Source: Echinarachnius parma (lineage: Eukaryota > Echinodermata > Echinoidea > Clypeasteroida > Echinarachniidae). From it: a DNA stretch of 64,000 nt. Location: positions 124,001-188,000 of the forward strand of contig JBAMJV010002963.1 of the NCBI GenBank assembly GCA_037951105.1, in the 5' to 3' direction. The position numbers and the translations under genes were made by a program. Of this stretch, positions 56,701-64,000 are shown piece after piece (positions within the stretch are counted from its first letter, which is position 1; every line of letters begins with the position of its first letter). The notes under the pieces are model-generated. The model saw nothing but the letters and a program-made list of their open reading frames with translations, ran no database searches and had not been told where the DNA came from.

Positions 56701-59700
56701 GAAGTGTGTGGTACGGGAATACGAGCGTATATAGATGCGCTCCTAAAAAATGCGGCTAAAGTAAAGCAAAGGTTCTGAATAACACATTAATTTTAAACAA
56801 ACTAAGGCTGAGTCATGTCGGTAATTGTCGGAACCGGGTCCCGATAAACTTTTACCGGTCGGGAACCGGTATCCCGATAAATTTTTACCGTCGAAACTCG
56901 GACCGGTAAAATCACGCAATCGTGCACGCATCGGGCTTATATTGCTCTTTTTATATGCAAATAACATAATAAATACTGAGGCTTTAATGGATTTACATAT
57001 CAATCTTTACGGGAAAATAGTTACAGTATCCAGAATTAACTCAGTTTCGCATGAAAAGTTTTTTTTTTTCGAAGTAAATTCATCGTTTGTTCACCATTGC
57101 CCATCGCAACACGGTTCACAGAAACTTAGCCCGCTAGTCTGGGGGAAACATCACATGTACGATCGCTTGTGACTGTGAGCCACTGCATGCCCTTAAAAAG
57201 TGGCTATAAATTAGCCTTTTCGCAATCAACACCATTTTGATATTCTACTTACATGATTTCGAATGGCGTTTGACAGCCGAACAGAAAAAAAAAGAGCCCC
57301 GAAACAATGAAAACAACTACTCAAAACATCGATAAAAAACGACTACATCGCTCCAATTCGCTCGTATACCCTGTGTGCAAGTTACGGGGTCTCTTTTCTT
57401 GCGCAAGATCCATCCGCCGGGGACTTCCCCAATTCCTGGCGGATGGATCTTGCCGATAGAGGGCGGACTGGAACATAGTTCCAAAAGAGACCCGTAACTT
57501 GCACACAGGGTATACGAGCGAATGGGAGCGATGTAGTCGTTTTTTATCGATGTTTTGAGTAGTTGTTTTCATTGTTTTGGGGCTCATTTTTGTTTCTGTT
57601 CGGCTGTCAAACGCCATGAAATCATGCAAGTAGAATATCAAAACATTTTTAAATGGTGCAAATGACCAAAAAACGTATTTTGAGCCACTTTTTGAATGCA
57701 CTGGCTCATCAGCTGGATCATACAAAGATCCATCAGACAACTCCCCTGGAGTATCGGACTAACATTGTGTGCACATCCGCCGACAATATCGTTCAAATGA
57801 CTAGCAATTTTGCGCTTCCTGTTCAATTTCTGACTGTCAAACGAAGTAATGAACCAAGAATTTCTCGAAAATAACCACTCTTTAAAGTAAATGATATCAA
57901 TTGCCCCGTTTTTATTTGAATTCCGCTACATTATTGTGATAATCTTAATTTCTTTTTTAACATTTTATTTATTTATTTTTTTTTTCGGGGCACTGTTTCC
58001 CGATATACCGAACCGGGTCCCGATTGAAACGGTCGGTAACCGGTGTGATCGACCGAACCGACTCAGCCTTAAAACAAACATAACAATTCAGTAAAAGTTT
58101 GGACGTTTGTATTTTCTATTTGGCAAATAAAACACAATCCTCGTTTGGCATACAGAGAGAAGCAAGTCTTAGAAGTAAATTGTCAAAATATAAGCTGTAT
58201 ATGACAGAAAATAAATTAGATATATGGGTTCTAAATCTATATCTACATAATCCCTCACGGACGTTCGCCTTTTGGAGATGGGTTACTTCAACAGTGAATA
58301 AAAACGGAACCACATGGAGTTTCCCAGTATAATGGGGTACGCCTGGAAGCTAGGATTCCATGCTTTCACATTAGATAGATGTCTTTAAATTAAAAAAATT
58401 AATTTAATTTTACCCTGTTGGGGTCGAAAAGTGCACTTTTCAAAATTCTGACCCATTAGTGACGCGTTCATGTTTTCATTTAAACGATCCAATGTTAAAT
58501 ATGCAAATTATGCGAATATTCATTACTGAAGTATGCTAATTTATGCAGAAATCCTCATTTTGTCTGTAAATCACTAAATATTCCTCAGAATATGCTAATT
58601 TTGTGCATGAATATTCTTTATGACTCAATCAACAGGTTTTCAACATTAAAAATTGCGACAGCCAAAATTTTCTCTATGAATTTCTTTGTTATTGGAATTT
58701 CTTATGTATTTCTTTGTTTTTTTGACTTATGTTTTTCATTGTTTTTTTCAATGGAATAAATTATTGACCATTATCCAACCATTTTTAGCCCAAAATTAAA
58801 TGATTGCAGTGATTAGAATGAAAAATAATGAAGGTTTTGTCTATTCTACGAAAAAATCAATTTCCATAGGATTTGTACACAAATCACATAATTTAGCGAT
58901 TTTCAGGGCCGACGTTCACTTACAAAAGGTCACGTGACTTTAGAATGGTATACCCGGTCTTTGCAAATTTGGTCTCAAAAGTTGCGCAAGACTTCAAAGA
59001 AAAAAGTCATGAAAGGAAAACTTGATATCTGCCGCGGTTCCGGAGAAGTCGCTAAATTATTACAGCCCCCCCCCCCCCTCCCCAGTTGAGATAGGGTTAA
59101 CCCTACAGTGGATACTATTTGTTTGCTCCTGACTCAAAACGGGAAAGCTGACCTTGTTTCGGACACAGTGAGAATTGATAGATTGCGAGGTCTTTCCACA
59201 TTAAACTTCTCCTTTAGTGGCCCAGTCTTGCAAGTAACATAATTTTCACTCAAATGTTGTGAAGGCCACCACACCATCCACTGGCCCCACATTTATTTTT
59301 ACTTGACATGGAGGGGTACAAAATAAAAAAAAAATCAATTATTGTCAGTTTGAAAATCTAGTTATCTGATCAGGCCTCTAACATTTTATTTTAAAAGACA
59401 TTTTACTGGCCTAACATTAATGTATTATTGTCCAAGGTCATTGGCCAGTGCATGTAGGGATTTAATCTGTGAATTTGATATATTATCCTCATAAGTATGT
59501 TGTTTGTTGATTTTGCTCTAGGTCCTGATCCGAAATAGACCGTCTGGTGCTAAATTTAATCTGTAGATTGAGTTTATTATTCTCATGAATAAGTTTGTTC
59601 TTGTTAAATTTGCTCTAGGTCCTGATTCGGAAAGAAAGAGAGTTAGAACATGAAATAGACCGTCTAGTGCGGCAGAAAATAGAAAGTCAGCAGAAGCTGG

Positions 59701-62575
59701 ACCTCCTTAAAATCAAGAATGGGATGTCAACTAGTGAGCCTGTCAAGGTACCTGTGGACAACGAGGAAGAAGAAGAACACGATGACCGGCTCCTGATCGC
59801 AGAAACCAAGGACGTCTTGGTGGTAGCAGAGAGGAAGCATCTTGAGGACGATGATGATCAGGCGTCTGATCAGACGTCTACTGCATCTGGTGAGATATGG
59901 TGGCATTCTGTGTCAAAATCAACTTGTAGGAGGAACTTGTAAACCTAATCATTTATGAAGTATCCAGAGTTTTTTGTTTAGTTTTATTTATCCAGGTTAG
60001 CCTCTTCAGTGCTTTTTGCACTGTTCTCCCAGAGGAAGACGCCTAACATTATTTTTAACTTGGCCATTGGATACACACCTGCAATTAATTCTAGCATTTA
60101 TTGTGCACTCTCTCCACTCTCTGGGGAGCATTCCAGCAGGTGCTACTTTACAGTGCACTCATGTTGAACACACCCTCATTCATGCCAAGTAGCCATTATT
60201 GCACCTGGGTGCGGAGCAGCAATGTGGATGAAGTGCCTTGCTGAAGGACACAAGCACAAGGGCATTCATCTCGGGGCCTGTGCTTTGCAGTGAAGTGCCT
60301 ATCCAATCTTGCCACAACACCTTTTGTCAGATTGTTTCATATTGTGTGGGGGGGGGGGGGGGGTTGATGCTTACATTTAAGAGTTTAACTTTAACAAAAT
60401 TGGTTGTAATTATCTTTCAAATGGTTTGACAGATCGGTACCAAATTCACCATATATTTTTTTCAACTGCACAGTTCCAAATTTACTCTCTAATTGATTTT
60501 GTTTGTCACAAAATGTATAATGTGGCATAGTTTTATTACTTATACATTGAAAAATGCTCACTTTGGACCTTTGTGATGAGTGTGTAAGTCGATCAATTTT
60601 GTTCTGCATGGATTTGTTGATCATTAGGACAAAGTTGCAGAGCATAATTTTTGTTGACCTTTTTTAGCAAATTAATTTAAATTCTGCTACCAATACATCA
60701 TGCCCTATTAAACAATCTACAATGTATTGAACATGAAGTATGAGATTCAATTTAAATCACTCAATGCAGATGAAATGTGTGAATTTACAAGTTTTGTGAT
60801 TGAGTCAACCATGTCACTAACATATATGATGACAAGGATGTTGCCTTTTATCCCTATATTGCCCTTCTTCAGTCATACACACTGTTGGAAGTATTTCTAG
60901 TGACAATTTTGTTATCATGGTAGTCTATTAAATTAGTTGCCATGTAAATAATGATTTATCTATCATGTTCTTTTCAATTTGATCATATCAATATACAGAA
61001 GCAGAGGAAGAAGAAAGGAAATCTCAAGTTCAGTCAAGGTCTCAGTCACCCCTGCATCATGCTCCCCTGGCTCATCTCCCCAGCGCCCAGATAAGCAGCA
61101 AACCGGATTACCCACTGGTTTACACCGGTTTCCAGCAAAGTGCCATCAAAGGAATCCCCTTTATTAATCCCGCATCACACAGTACTGGGTTGAATAAGTC
61201 TGCTGATGATGCAATTCTCGGTTTGAGCGCATTGACAGGTTCCTCAGAATTACGTCCACATTTAGCAGAAGTGGGAATGCAGCATGCGTCGGGTAAGATT
61301 GCTACATATTTCCAGAAGGGACTGGACAAAGTGTCGACGGTCCTCCAGAGTGTAGCGTATCAAGTATCCCCTGCAAAGTGTGAGGCTAGCAACACGATGG
61401 TTTCACAGCCGGGAGGTCACATGATAGGAAGCGCAACGAGACGGACTGTGAGTCAACTTCTGGGGAAGCAGCCCGTTGTTAGACAACCTGTGAGACGGCA
61501 GCTTTCTGTGTCACAGCTACCTGTTATCCAGCCTCCTATCAGGAGTCACATACTGCCGCGCATCATGAGCACACCCCCAGTCAGACTGGGATTCAGTCAC
61601 GCAGGTTCAAGTGTTCTAGGTGCATCATCTAAACCTGTCGTGACAGTTGGCATAAATCCGTACTTAGCTCAACCGTCAGTCATTCAGACGGTCAGCGCTC
61701 ACAAACCAGTAGCAAGTACGAGTGTTGTTGGTACTACTTCAGATTTAGCTATGGCTAGTCGTCTCGGGGATCCAGAGATAGCAACGCGGACATCTGCTGC
61801 CCTCAACATGTTAACATTCAGTAGTTCTGTTGCTGTTTGTGCACCAGATTTAAGCACCTCAAGGGGTAAAGCGACAGCTTCAGTCATCACACAGGCAATG
61901 CCAGTCAAATCCCTGGCGCCGCATACTCCTTTCATCTCTCCCATCGCTTTACATTCTCCAGCAGTCACCTCGATCCTGCTCACACATCCCGCCCAGAACT
62001 ACATCGGCTTGCCCGCTGCCATGATTACCCGGCCGTTTCTTGGGCCATTCCCTGCGGCCAGGGCAGTGGGCATGCAAGTAGCGACGTCCACTCAGGTGAC
62101 TCCCTCTCCCGTGGCCAGCAAGCCCCTCGTGCACCCAACTGTGCAGCCCATCACTGCATTGACACATTCCGCAATATCACAGGCCCTCACGCAGGTCGCT
62201 GTGCCCCCGATTATTCATCAAATGTCTACTGGTATGGTACCCGCTGCTGTCAATCTTGCTACGCTTGCTTCTGCAAATGTGGTGGTATCTCCCGATGTCA
62301 AACTCAATGTGCATGCCAGTTCCAATTCATTAAAAGCATCAACAACTGGTGATCCAACAAAACCACCATCACCCGGGACTGCTGGAGGTAAAATTTCACT
62401 CAAAAAACATAAGCGTAATAGTGTCAATGGAAGAACTGAGGTCCAAATCACGACGTCAAAAATCGCTGAAGCACTGGCTAATGTTGGGCCTAATGCGCAA
62501 AGCATGGCCAAGAACACACAATCCACAGATACAGTCACCAGCCAGTCATTGCAACATTCTGGTGTCCTTAAATAA
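44696..62575 (+). CDS. MNT: MNT, MAX-binding bHLH-Zip transcriptional repressor
   Basis: MNT dimerises with MAX, binds CACGTG E-boxes and recruits SIN3 corepressors, opposing MYC in the nucleus (established). Exons: 44696-44789, 47183-47972, 49393-49434, 51673-51790, 59619-59889, 60999-62575; all phases agree, giving 963 codons plus stop. Residues 1-14 ([14 protein letters not shown]) are the SIN3-interaction motif. Residues 32-294 are Pro/Gln/Ser-rich. Residues about 299-348 are the bHLH ([13 protein letters not shown]), with H302, E306 and R310 for E-box contact. The zipper follows ([17 protein letters not shown]). Residues about 439-963 are disordered and Ser/Val/Pro-rich. An in-frame TAA lies two codons before the ATG, and A is at -3, supporting the start. 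The upstream neighbour SGSM is also its human neighbour. The fourth intron is 7.8 kb of nested transposons. Confidence 0.95.
45776..45802. repeat. short perfect palindrome beside a G run
   Basis: CCCTGGCTCCTATGATAGGA and the bases after it pair with themselves; a run of about 20 G follows at once. Confidence 0.8.
45872..46193. repeat. (CATC)n microsatellite, about 320 bp
   Basis: Almost unbroken CATC repeats with a few CCCATC and CAGCTGATC interruptions. All long frames on both strands here (MDGW and HPSI repeats) are artefacts. Confidence 0.98.
46345..46807. mobile_element. AGGGATAGTTGAG family element, reversed and diverged
   Basis: GGGGCAGTTCAGTTTTGGTA on the left and ACTGCACTACCCCT before TTAA (46808) on the right. 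GGGGCCCAGATT marks the centre. Its interior is the complement of 30502-31056. Confidence 0.75.
47183..47972 (+). CDS. MNT: MNT exon 2: Pro/Gln/Ser-rich region
   Basis: 263 codons: [69 protein letters not shown], ending [15 protein letters not shown]. Low complexity as in vertebrate MNT before its bHLH. Phase 1 in, 2 out at GTATGT. Confidence 0.93.
47982..48270. repeat. 65-bp tandem repeat, decaying
   Basis: Units starting GTGAAGACTCGGTCTGTTC at 47982 and 48047 are nearly identical. Three weaker units follow with CTGTTCAGGTCTTTG. The array begins only 10 bp after the exon 2 donor. Confidence 0.9.
48319..48478. mobile_element. CAGGGTAGGAAATA element, copy 1
   Basis: CAGGGTAGGAAATATAGGGG, then TAGGTAGCACCTGAAATTAC and ATATCCATCAGATTGGAAAA. 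Collinear with 49012-49187. Confidence 0.65.
48572..48717. mobile_element. GGGGCCATCTAC miniature element
   Basis: GGGGCCATCTAC and GTAGATGGCCCC are perfect inverted ends. Inside are two G-runs and GTGCGTAC/GCGTACG boxes. Confidence 0.75.
49012..49187. mobile_element. CAGGGTAGGAAATA element, copy 2
   Basis: CAGGGTAGGAAATAC at the left and TTATTTCCTTGCCCCTG at the right are roughly inverted. CAGGG ends suggest hAT-like (inferred). Confidence 0.65.
49393..49434 (+). CDS. MNT: MNT exon 3: basic region
   Basis: 42 nt encoding [13 protein letters not shown] with split Arg codons at both ends. It carries the DNA-contacting H and E of the H-x3-E-x3-R pattern. Phase 2 in and out; GTGAGT donor. Confidence 0.95.
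49863..49947. mobile_element. 85-bp TTAA-flanked miniature element, copy 2
   Basis: CCCATTTAAGACC...GTGCCGAACGGG between TTAA at 49859 and 49948. Same length and the same central GTTCTCCATAGACCC as 14902-14986. Confidence 0.8.
50124..50562. mobile_element. TTAA-flanked element packed with GCGAACGTTTGCGAA motif
   Basis: AGGGGGTATCCCACTGAG...CTCAGTGGGATAGCCCC is flanked by TTAA at 50120 and 50563. Variants of CGAACGTTTGCGAA and CGCAAACGGTT fill the 439 bp, at roughly 15 sites in both orientations. Confidence 0.88.
51080..51328. mobile_element. partial AGGGATCTAGTAAC element, reversed
   Basis: AGATCTAGTACATTGTC at the left is the complement of the right end of 37297-37678; the body follows in reverse. 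It abuts the TTAA of the next element. Confidence 0.65.
51333..51530. mobile_element. AGGGATAGTTGAG element, truncated
   Basis: TTAA (51329) then AGGGATAGTTGAGTTTTGGT, and the family body to GTGGGGCCCCAC near 51510. The right half is missing. Confidence 0.75.
51673..51790 (+). CDS. MNT: MNT exon 4: helix-loop-helix
   Basis: Encodes [20 protein letters not shown], then [16 protein letters not shown]. Vertebrate MNT has RRAHLKECFETLKRNIPN..TSNLSVLR.ALRYIQ. Phase 2 in, 0 out at GTTAGT. Confidence 0.97.
51875..53134. mobile_element. non-autonomous hAT element, 1260 bp
   Basis: TAGGCTTGGGCG...CGCCCAAGCCTA is flanked by a perfect 8-bp duplication TTGCAAAC (51867, 53135). An 8-bp duplication with TAGG ends identifies hAT. 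GAACCGA and TCGATTCC boxes lie near both ends. No transposase frame. A second inverted-repeat element lies inside (52183-52563). Confidence 0.92.
52183..52563. mobile_element. inner inverted-repeat element with CAAACGGGGATA boxes
   Basis: The left end has CTTGTAGGAGTC and TCAAACGGGGATA; the right end has TATCCCCGTTTGCCGG and CCTTACAAG. ACGGGGATATCCCCG palindromes lie inside, with CA repeats around. Confidence 0.6.
56803..58071. mobile_element. non-autonomous hAT element, 1269 bp
   Basis: TAAGGCTGAGTC...GACTCAGCCTTA is flanked by the perfect 8-bp duplication AAACAAAC (56795, 58072). ACCGGGTCCCGAT and CGGTAACCGG boxes lie near both ends. A large foldback fills the middle. No transposase frame. 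Confidence 0.92.
57185..57698. repeat. foldback hairpin, copy 2
   Basis: Long arms run from TGCATGCCCTTAAAAAGTGG inward through TTTTGATATTCTACTT and GGCGTTTGACAGCCGAACAG to a core with GATCCATCCGCCGGGG and GGCGGATGGATC, all mirrored. CCGATAGAGGGCGGACTGGA sits inside the right arm. It shares core and tag with 26027-26213. Confidence 0.88.
59213..59460. repeat. TGGCCC-box repeat fragment
   Basis: AGTGGCCCAGTCTTGCAAGT, ACTGGCCCCAC and TTACTGGCC boxes, as in the CAGGGCTCGACAC family. Confidence 0.4.
59461..59550 (+). pseudogene. MNT: partial duplicate of the MNT exon 5 acceptor region
   Basis: TTTAATCTGTGAATTTGATA...GCTCTAGGTCCTGATCCG and GAAATAGACCGTCTGGTGC repeat 59555-59670. The coding part lacks about 22 bp (the KERELEH codons). 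It keeps a CTCTAG acceptor but no donor, so it is probably inert. Confidence 0.85.
59619..59889 (+). CDS. MNT: MNT exon 5: leucine zipper
   Basis: Encodes [35 protein letters not shown], then acidic [18 protein letters not shown] and [17 protein letters not shown]. The zipper continues helix 2 directly. Phase 0 in, 1 out at GTGAGA. Confidence 0.95.
60005..60330 (-). mobile_element. tRNA-derived SINE, reversed
   Basis: The complement shows TTGTGGCAAGATTGG, CTTGTGTCCTTCAGCAAGG, CACCTGGGTGC... and GCTCCCCAGAG, in the order of the SINE at 40471-40815. Confidence 0.65.
60999..62575 (+). CDS. MNT: MNT terminal exon: long disordered C-terminus
   Basis: 525 codons: [72 protein letters not shown], ending [11 protein letters not shown] then TAA at 62573. 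It is rich in Ser, Val, Thr, Pro and Ala, with no known fold. Vertebrate MNT also has a long low-complexity tail. Other frames here are shadows. Confidence 0.93.
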
Positions 62576-62710
62576 TTATGATTCTTTCATTGAAAAGGAG
62601 AAAATTTAAATTATTTATCTGTTATTTTCTTTGCTATGGAGTAGACTGAGGCATTACAATGCATATTTTCAAGTTGGTACATTATGTCTTTAAGTCTTCT
62701 GGTCACAATA

Positions 62711-62961
62711 TGTGACCGGCTATAGCAAAACCCTGCACTTGTCGGTAAAAATCTAAATGTAGATTATCATACCATTAGAAAGGCCTCATCACAAGCTTTC
62801 ATTTGATGATAAGTTTTAACAAATTGGTCAATTGGGGAAGATATGATTGTTTTAATTTTTGCAATCATAAGTCTTTTACACACATTATGTGAACTTAAAA
62901 TGCCCATTTCTTCAAAACATGAATTACCGAAAAGTGCAGGGTTTTGCTATAGCCGGTCACA
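62711..62961. mobile_element. TGTGACCGGC miniature element, copy 2
   Basis: TGTGACCGGCTATAGCAAAA and TTTTGCTATAGCCGGTCACA are perfect inverses. 251 bp, and it matches 39379-39628. It lies 135 bp after the MNT stop, so possibly within its 3' UTR. Confidence 0.9.
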
Positions 62962-63387
62962 TATGTCAAGAACGGTTGGATATATTCAGCCATGTTAGTA
63001 CCTAGTAACACAAAGACGTATTGGGATTTGAGGGGTAACATGTACATGTACATGTATGTAACCGGCTCTGGAAAATTCAGGCCCTTGTCAGCAAACTCGT
63101 GTGTTTTTTTTTTCTCCCCAGAAGTTGGCATTTAAAGTGAACAATATATATTCACTTTCAGTCATCAGCAAACATTTAAGTCACCATAGTTATACCAAAT
63201 ATTGTAGTTTGTTGCTGTTTTTTTGTATCAAATGAAAGTCAATCATGAATTCTTTTAATTATTATGAAAGTCTCCATTTTGGTTTTTTGTTAACAAGAGC
63301 CTAAATTTGCCAGAGCTTGTTGCACATATTTACCACCACCTGTACTCCAATCCTCTACCACTATTGTAGACATTACATGCACACATG

Positions 63388-63570
63388 GACCCCTTTGCAG
63401 AAAGAGATGCAATCGATTGTAAGTTATAATTGATTGTAAGTTAGATCATGTGTTCTAAATGCACAATTCTGATTGGTTAACATGCAAACATTTTCTGACT
63501 TACAATTAATTGTAACTTACAATTAATTGTAACTTACAATTTTGATTGGATCTCTTTCTGCAATGGGCCC
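63388..63570. mobile_element. miniature element with TTGTAAGTTA arms
   Basis: CCCCTTTGCAGAAAGAGATG mirrors ATCTCTTTCTGCAATGGGCC. The arms consist of repeated AATTGTAACTTACAATT. Confidence 0.75.
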
Positions 63571-63812
63571 TGATCAGTCCAGTAATTATGTGAACTGCAC
63601 ATGCATGGTCGGTGTAGAAATGCTCAAATATTCTTGATATGTTTATTAAACATGCAATTACATGTTGGCTGGTCAGATTTTGTCACATAATTCTTGGTAG
63701 GTGTTCAAAAATCATGTATACATATCTAGCAGTTTTTGTAAGAAAATAATTTCAAAAGATTGGCTTAAAAAAAAATCAGCGCCATCAAAAATGAAGGAAA
63801 CAATGCCCAACT

Positions 63813-63950
63813 GGGCCCCATTTCATAATGCTTTCCATGTGTCTAATTATTGTAACTGTACTATGACAACAGCTATTTAGCTCTGTGTTGATCGCTGTTG
63901 ATGCAGTAGATACAATAATTTGACAATAATTGGACTAAATGTGGCCCGGG
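63813..63950. mobile_element. GGGCCCCATTTCATAATG miniature element
   Basis: GGGCCCCATTTCATAATG and AATGTGGCCCGGG are weak inverted ends. GTCTAATTATTGTAACTG mirrors ACAATAATTGGAC. Related to 4709-4870. Confidence 0.6.
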
Positions 63951-64000
63951 TCTCTCTGGTCCAAGATCATATTAAGGAAGGCTCTTGGACGAATGCAGTA

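Larger units (their letters stand above)
53313..58454. mobile_element. 5.1-kb TIR element with 16 dispersed GAACGTCCGTGA sites
   Basis: GGGTCAGATTTTTGAAA on the left mirrors TTTTCAAAATTCTGACCC on the right; the repeat continues to TGCACTTTT. ATTA is duplicated at 53309 and 58455. Sites (exact or one to three changes): 53707, 53884, 54053, 54072, 54215, 54227, 54240, 54408, 54559, 55834, 55855, 55876, 56237, 56258, 56609, 58255. Both orientations occur. No transposase is visible. A hAT element is nested at 56803-58071. The superfamily is not assigned. Confidence 0.85.
53191..59096. mobile_element. TTAA-flanked element E, split by a 5.1-kb insertion
   Basis: The left part 53191-53312 and right part 58459-59096 match element D (28411-29173) end to end. 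TTAA lies at 53187 and 59097. Ends are CCCTATTTTAACTGGG and CCCAGTTGAGATAGGG. The insertion interrupts it at GTATTA/GTGACG. Confidence 0.9.

Noticed and set aside
53707-58266. CRISPR or centromere-like reading of the GAACGTCCGTGA sites
   Set aside because: Spacing is irregular, orientation is mixed, and all sites lie inside one TIR-bounded element.

Overview
This window is animal nuclear DNA. It is AT-rich, has spliced genes with GT/AG introns, and is packed with microsatellites and short DNA transposons. The repeat mix (tRNA-derived SINEs ending in CGCTATATAA plus ATT repeats, many TTAA-flanked miniature elements, long G/C homopolymers) and the gene pair suggest an invertebrate deuterostome. 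An echinoderm such as a sea urchin is my best guess, but the sequence alone does not prove it.

Two host genes are present, both on the + strand. (1) A small G protein signalling modulator gene (SGSM1/2 family, RUN plus TBC domains, a Rab/Rap regulator) enters already inside its RUN domain at 4439 and ends at a stop at 33328. I trace 20 exons with consistent splice phases, plus one probable 48-nt cassette exon. Its first exon or exons lie upstream of what I can recognise. (2) A complete gene for MNT, the MAX-binding bHLH-Zip repressor, runs from an ATG at 44696 to a stop at 62575 in six coding exons (963 aa). It has an N-terminal SIN3-interaction motif, a basic helix-loop-helix leucine zipper and a long disordered C-terminus. 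SGSM2 and MNT are also neighbours in human 17p13.3, so this looks like ancient microsynteny.

Layout: 1-4438 repeats and one weak exon candidate; 4439-33328 SGSM exons with introns full of miniature transposons; 33329-44695 intergenic, mostly repeats, with a possible MNT promoter near 44.2 kb; 44696-62575 MNT, whose 7.8-kb fourth intron holds a four-level nest of transposons; 62576-64000 MNT 3' flank with more miniature elements.

The main novelty is in the mobile DNA. A 5.1-kb non-coding element (53313-58454) has about 29-bp terminal inverted repeats (TIRs), a 4-bp target duplication and 16 dispersed copies of the 12-mer GAACGTCCGTGA. A second, 0.79-kb element (5388-6176) carries four copies of a closely related motif (shared core AAYGTCCGTRA). 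At least six unrelated short families are flanked by TTAA, and one of them carries G-tract/C-tract hairpins inside both ends. Several near-perfect foldbacks, partial exon duplications in both genes and apparent +1 frameshifts in two SGSM exons also deserve attention. I saw no retroviral or other capsid-bearing element, no CRISPR array and no operon-like structure.
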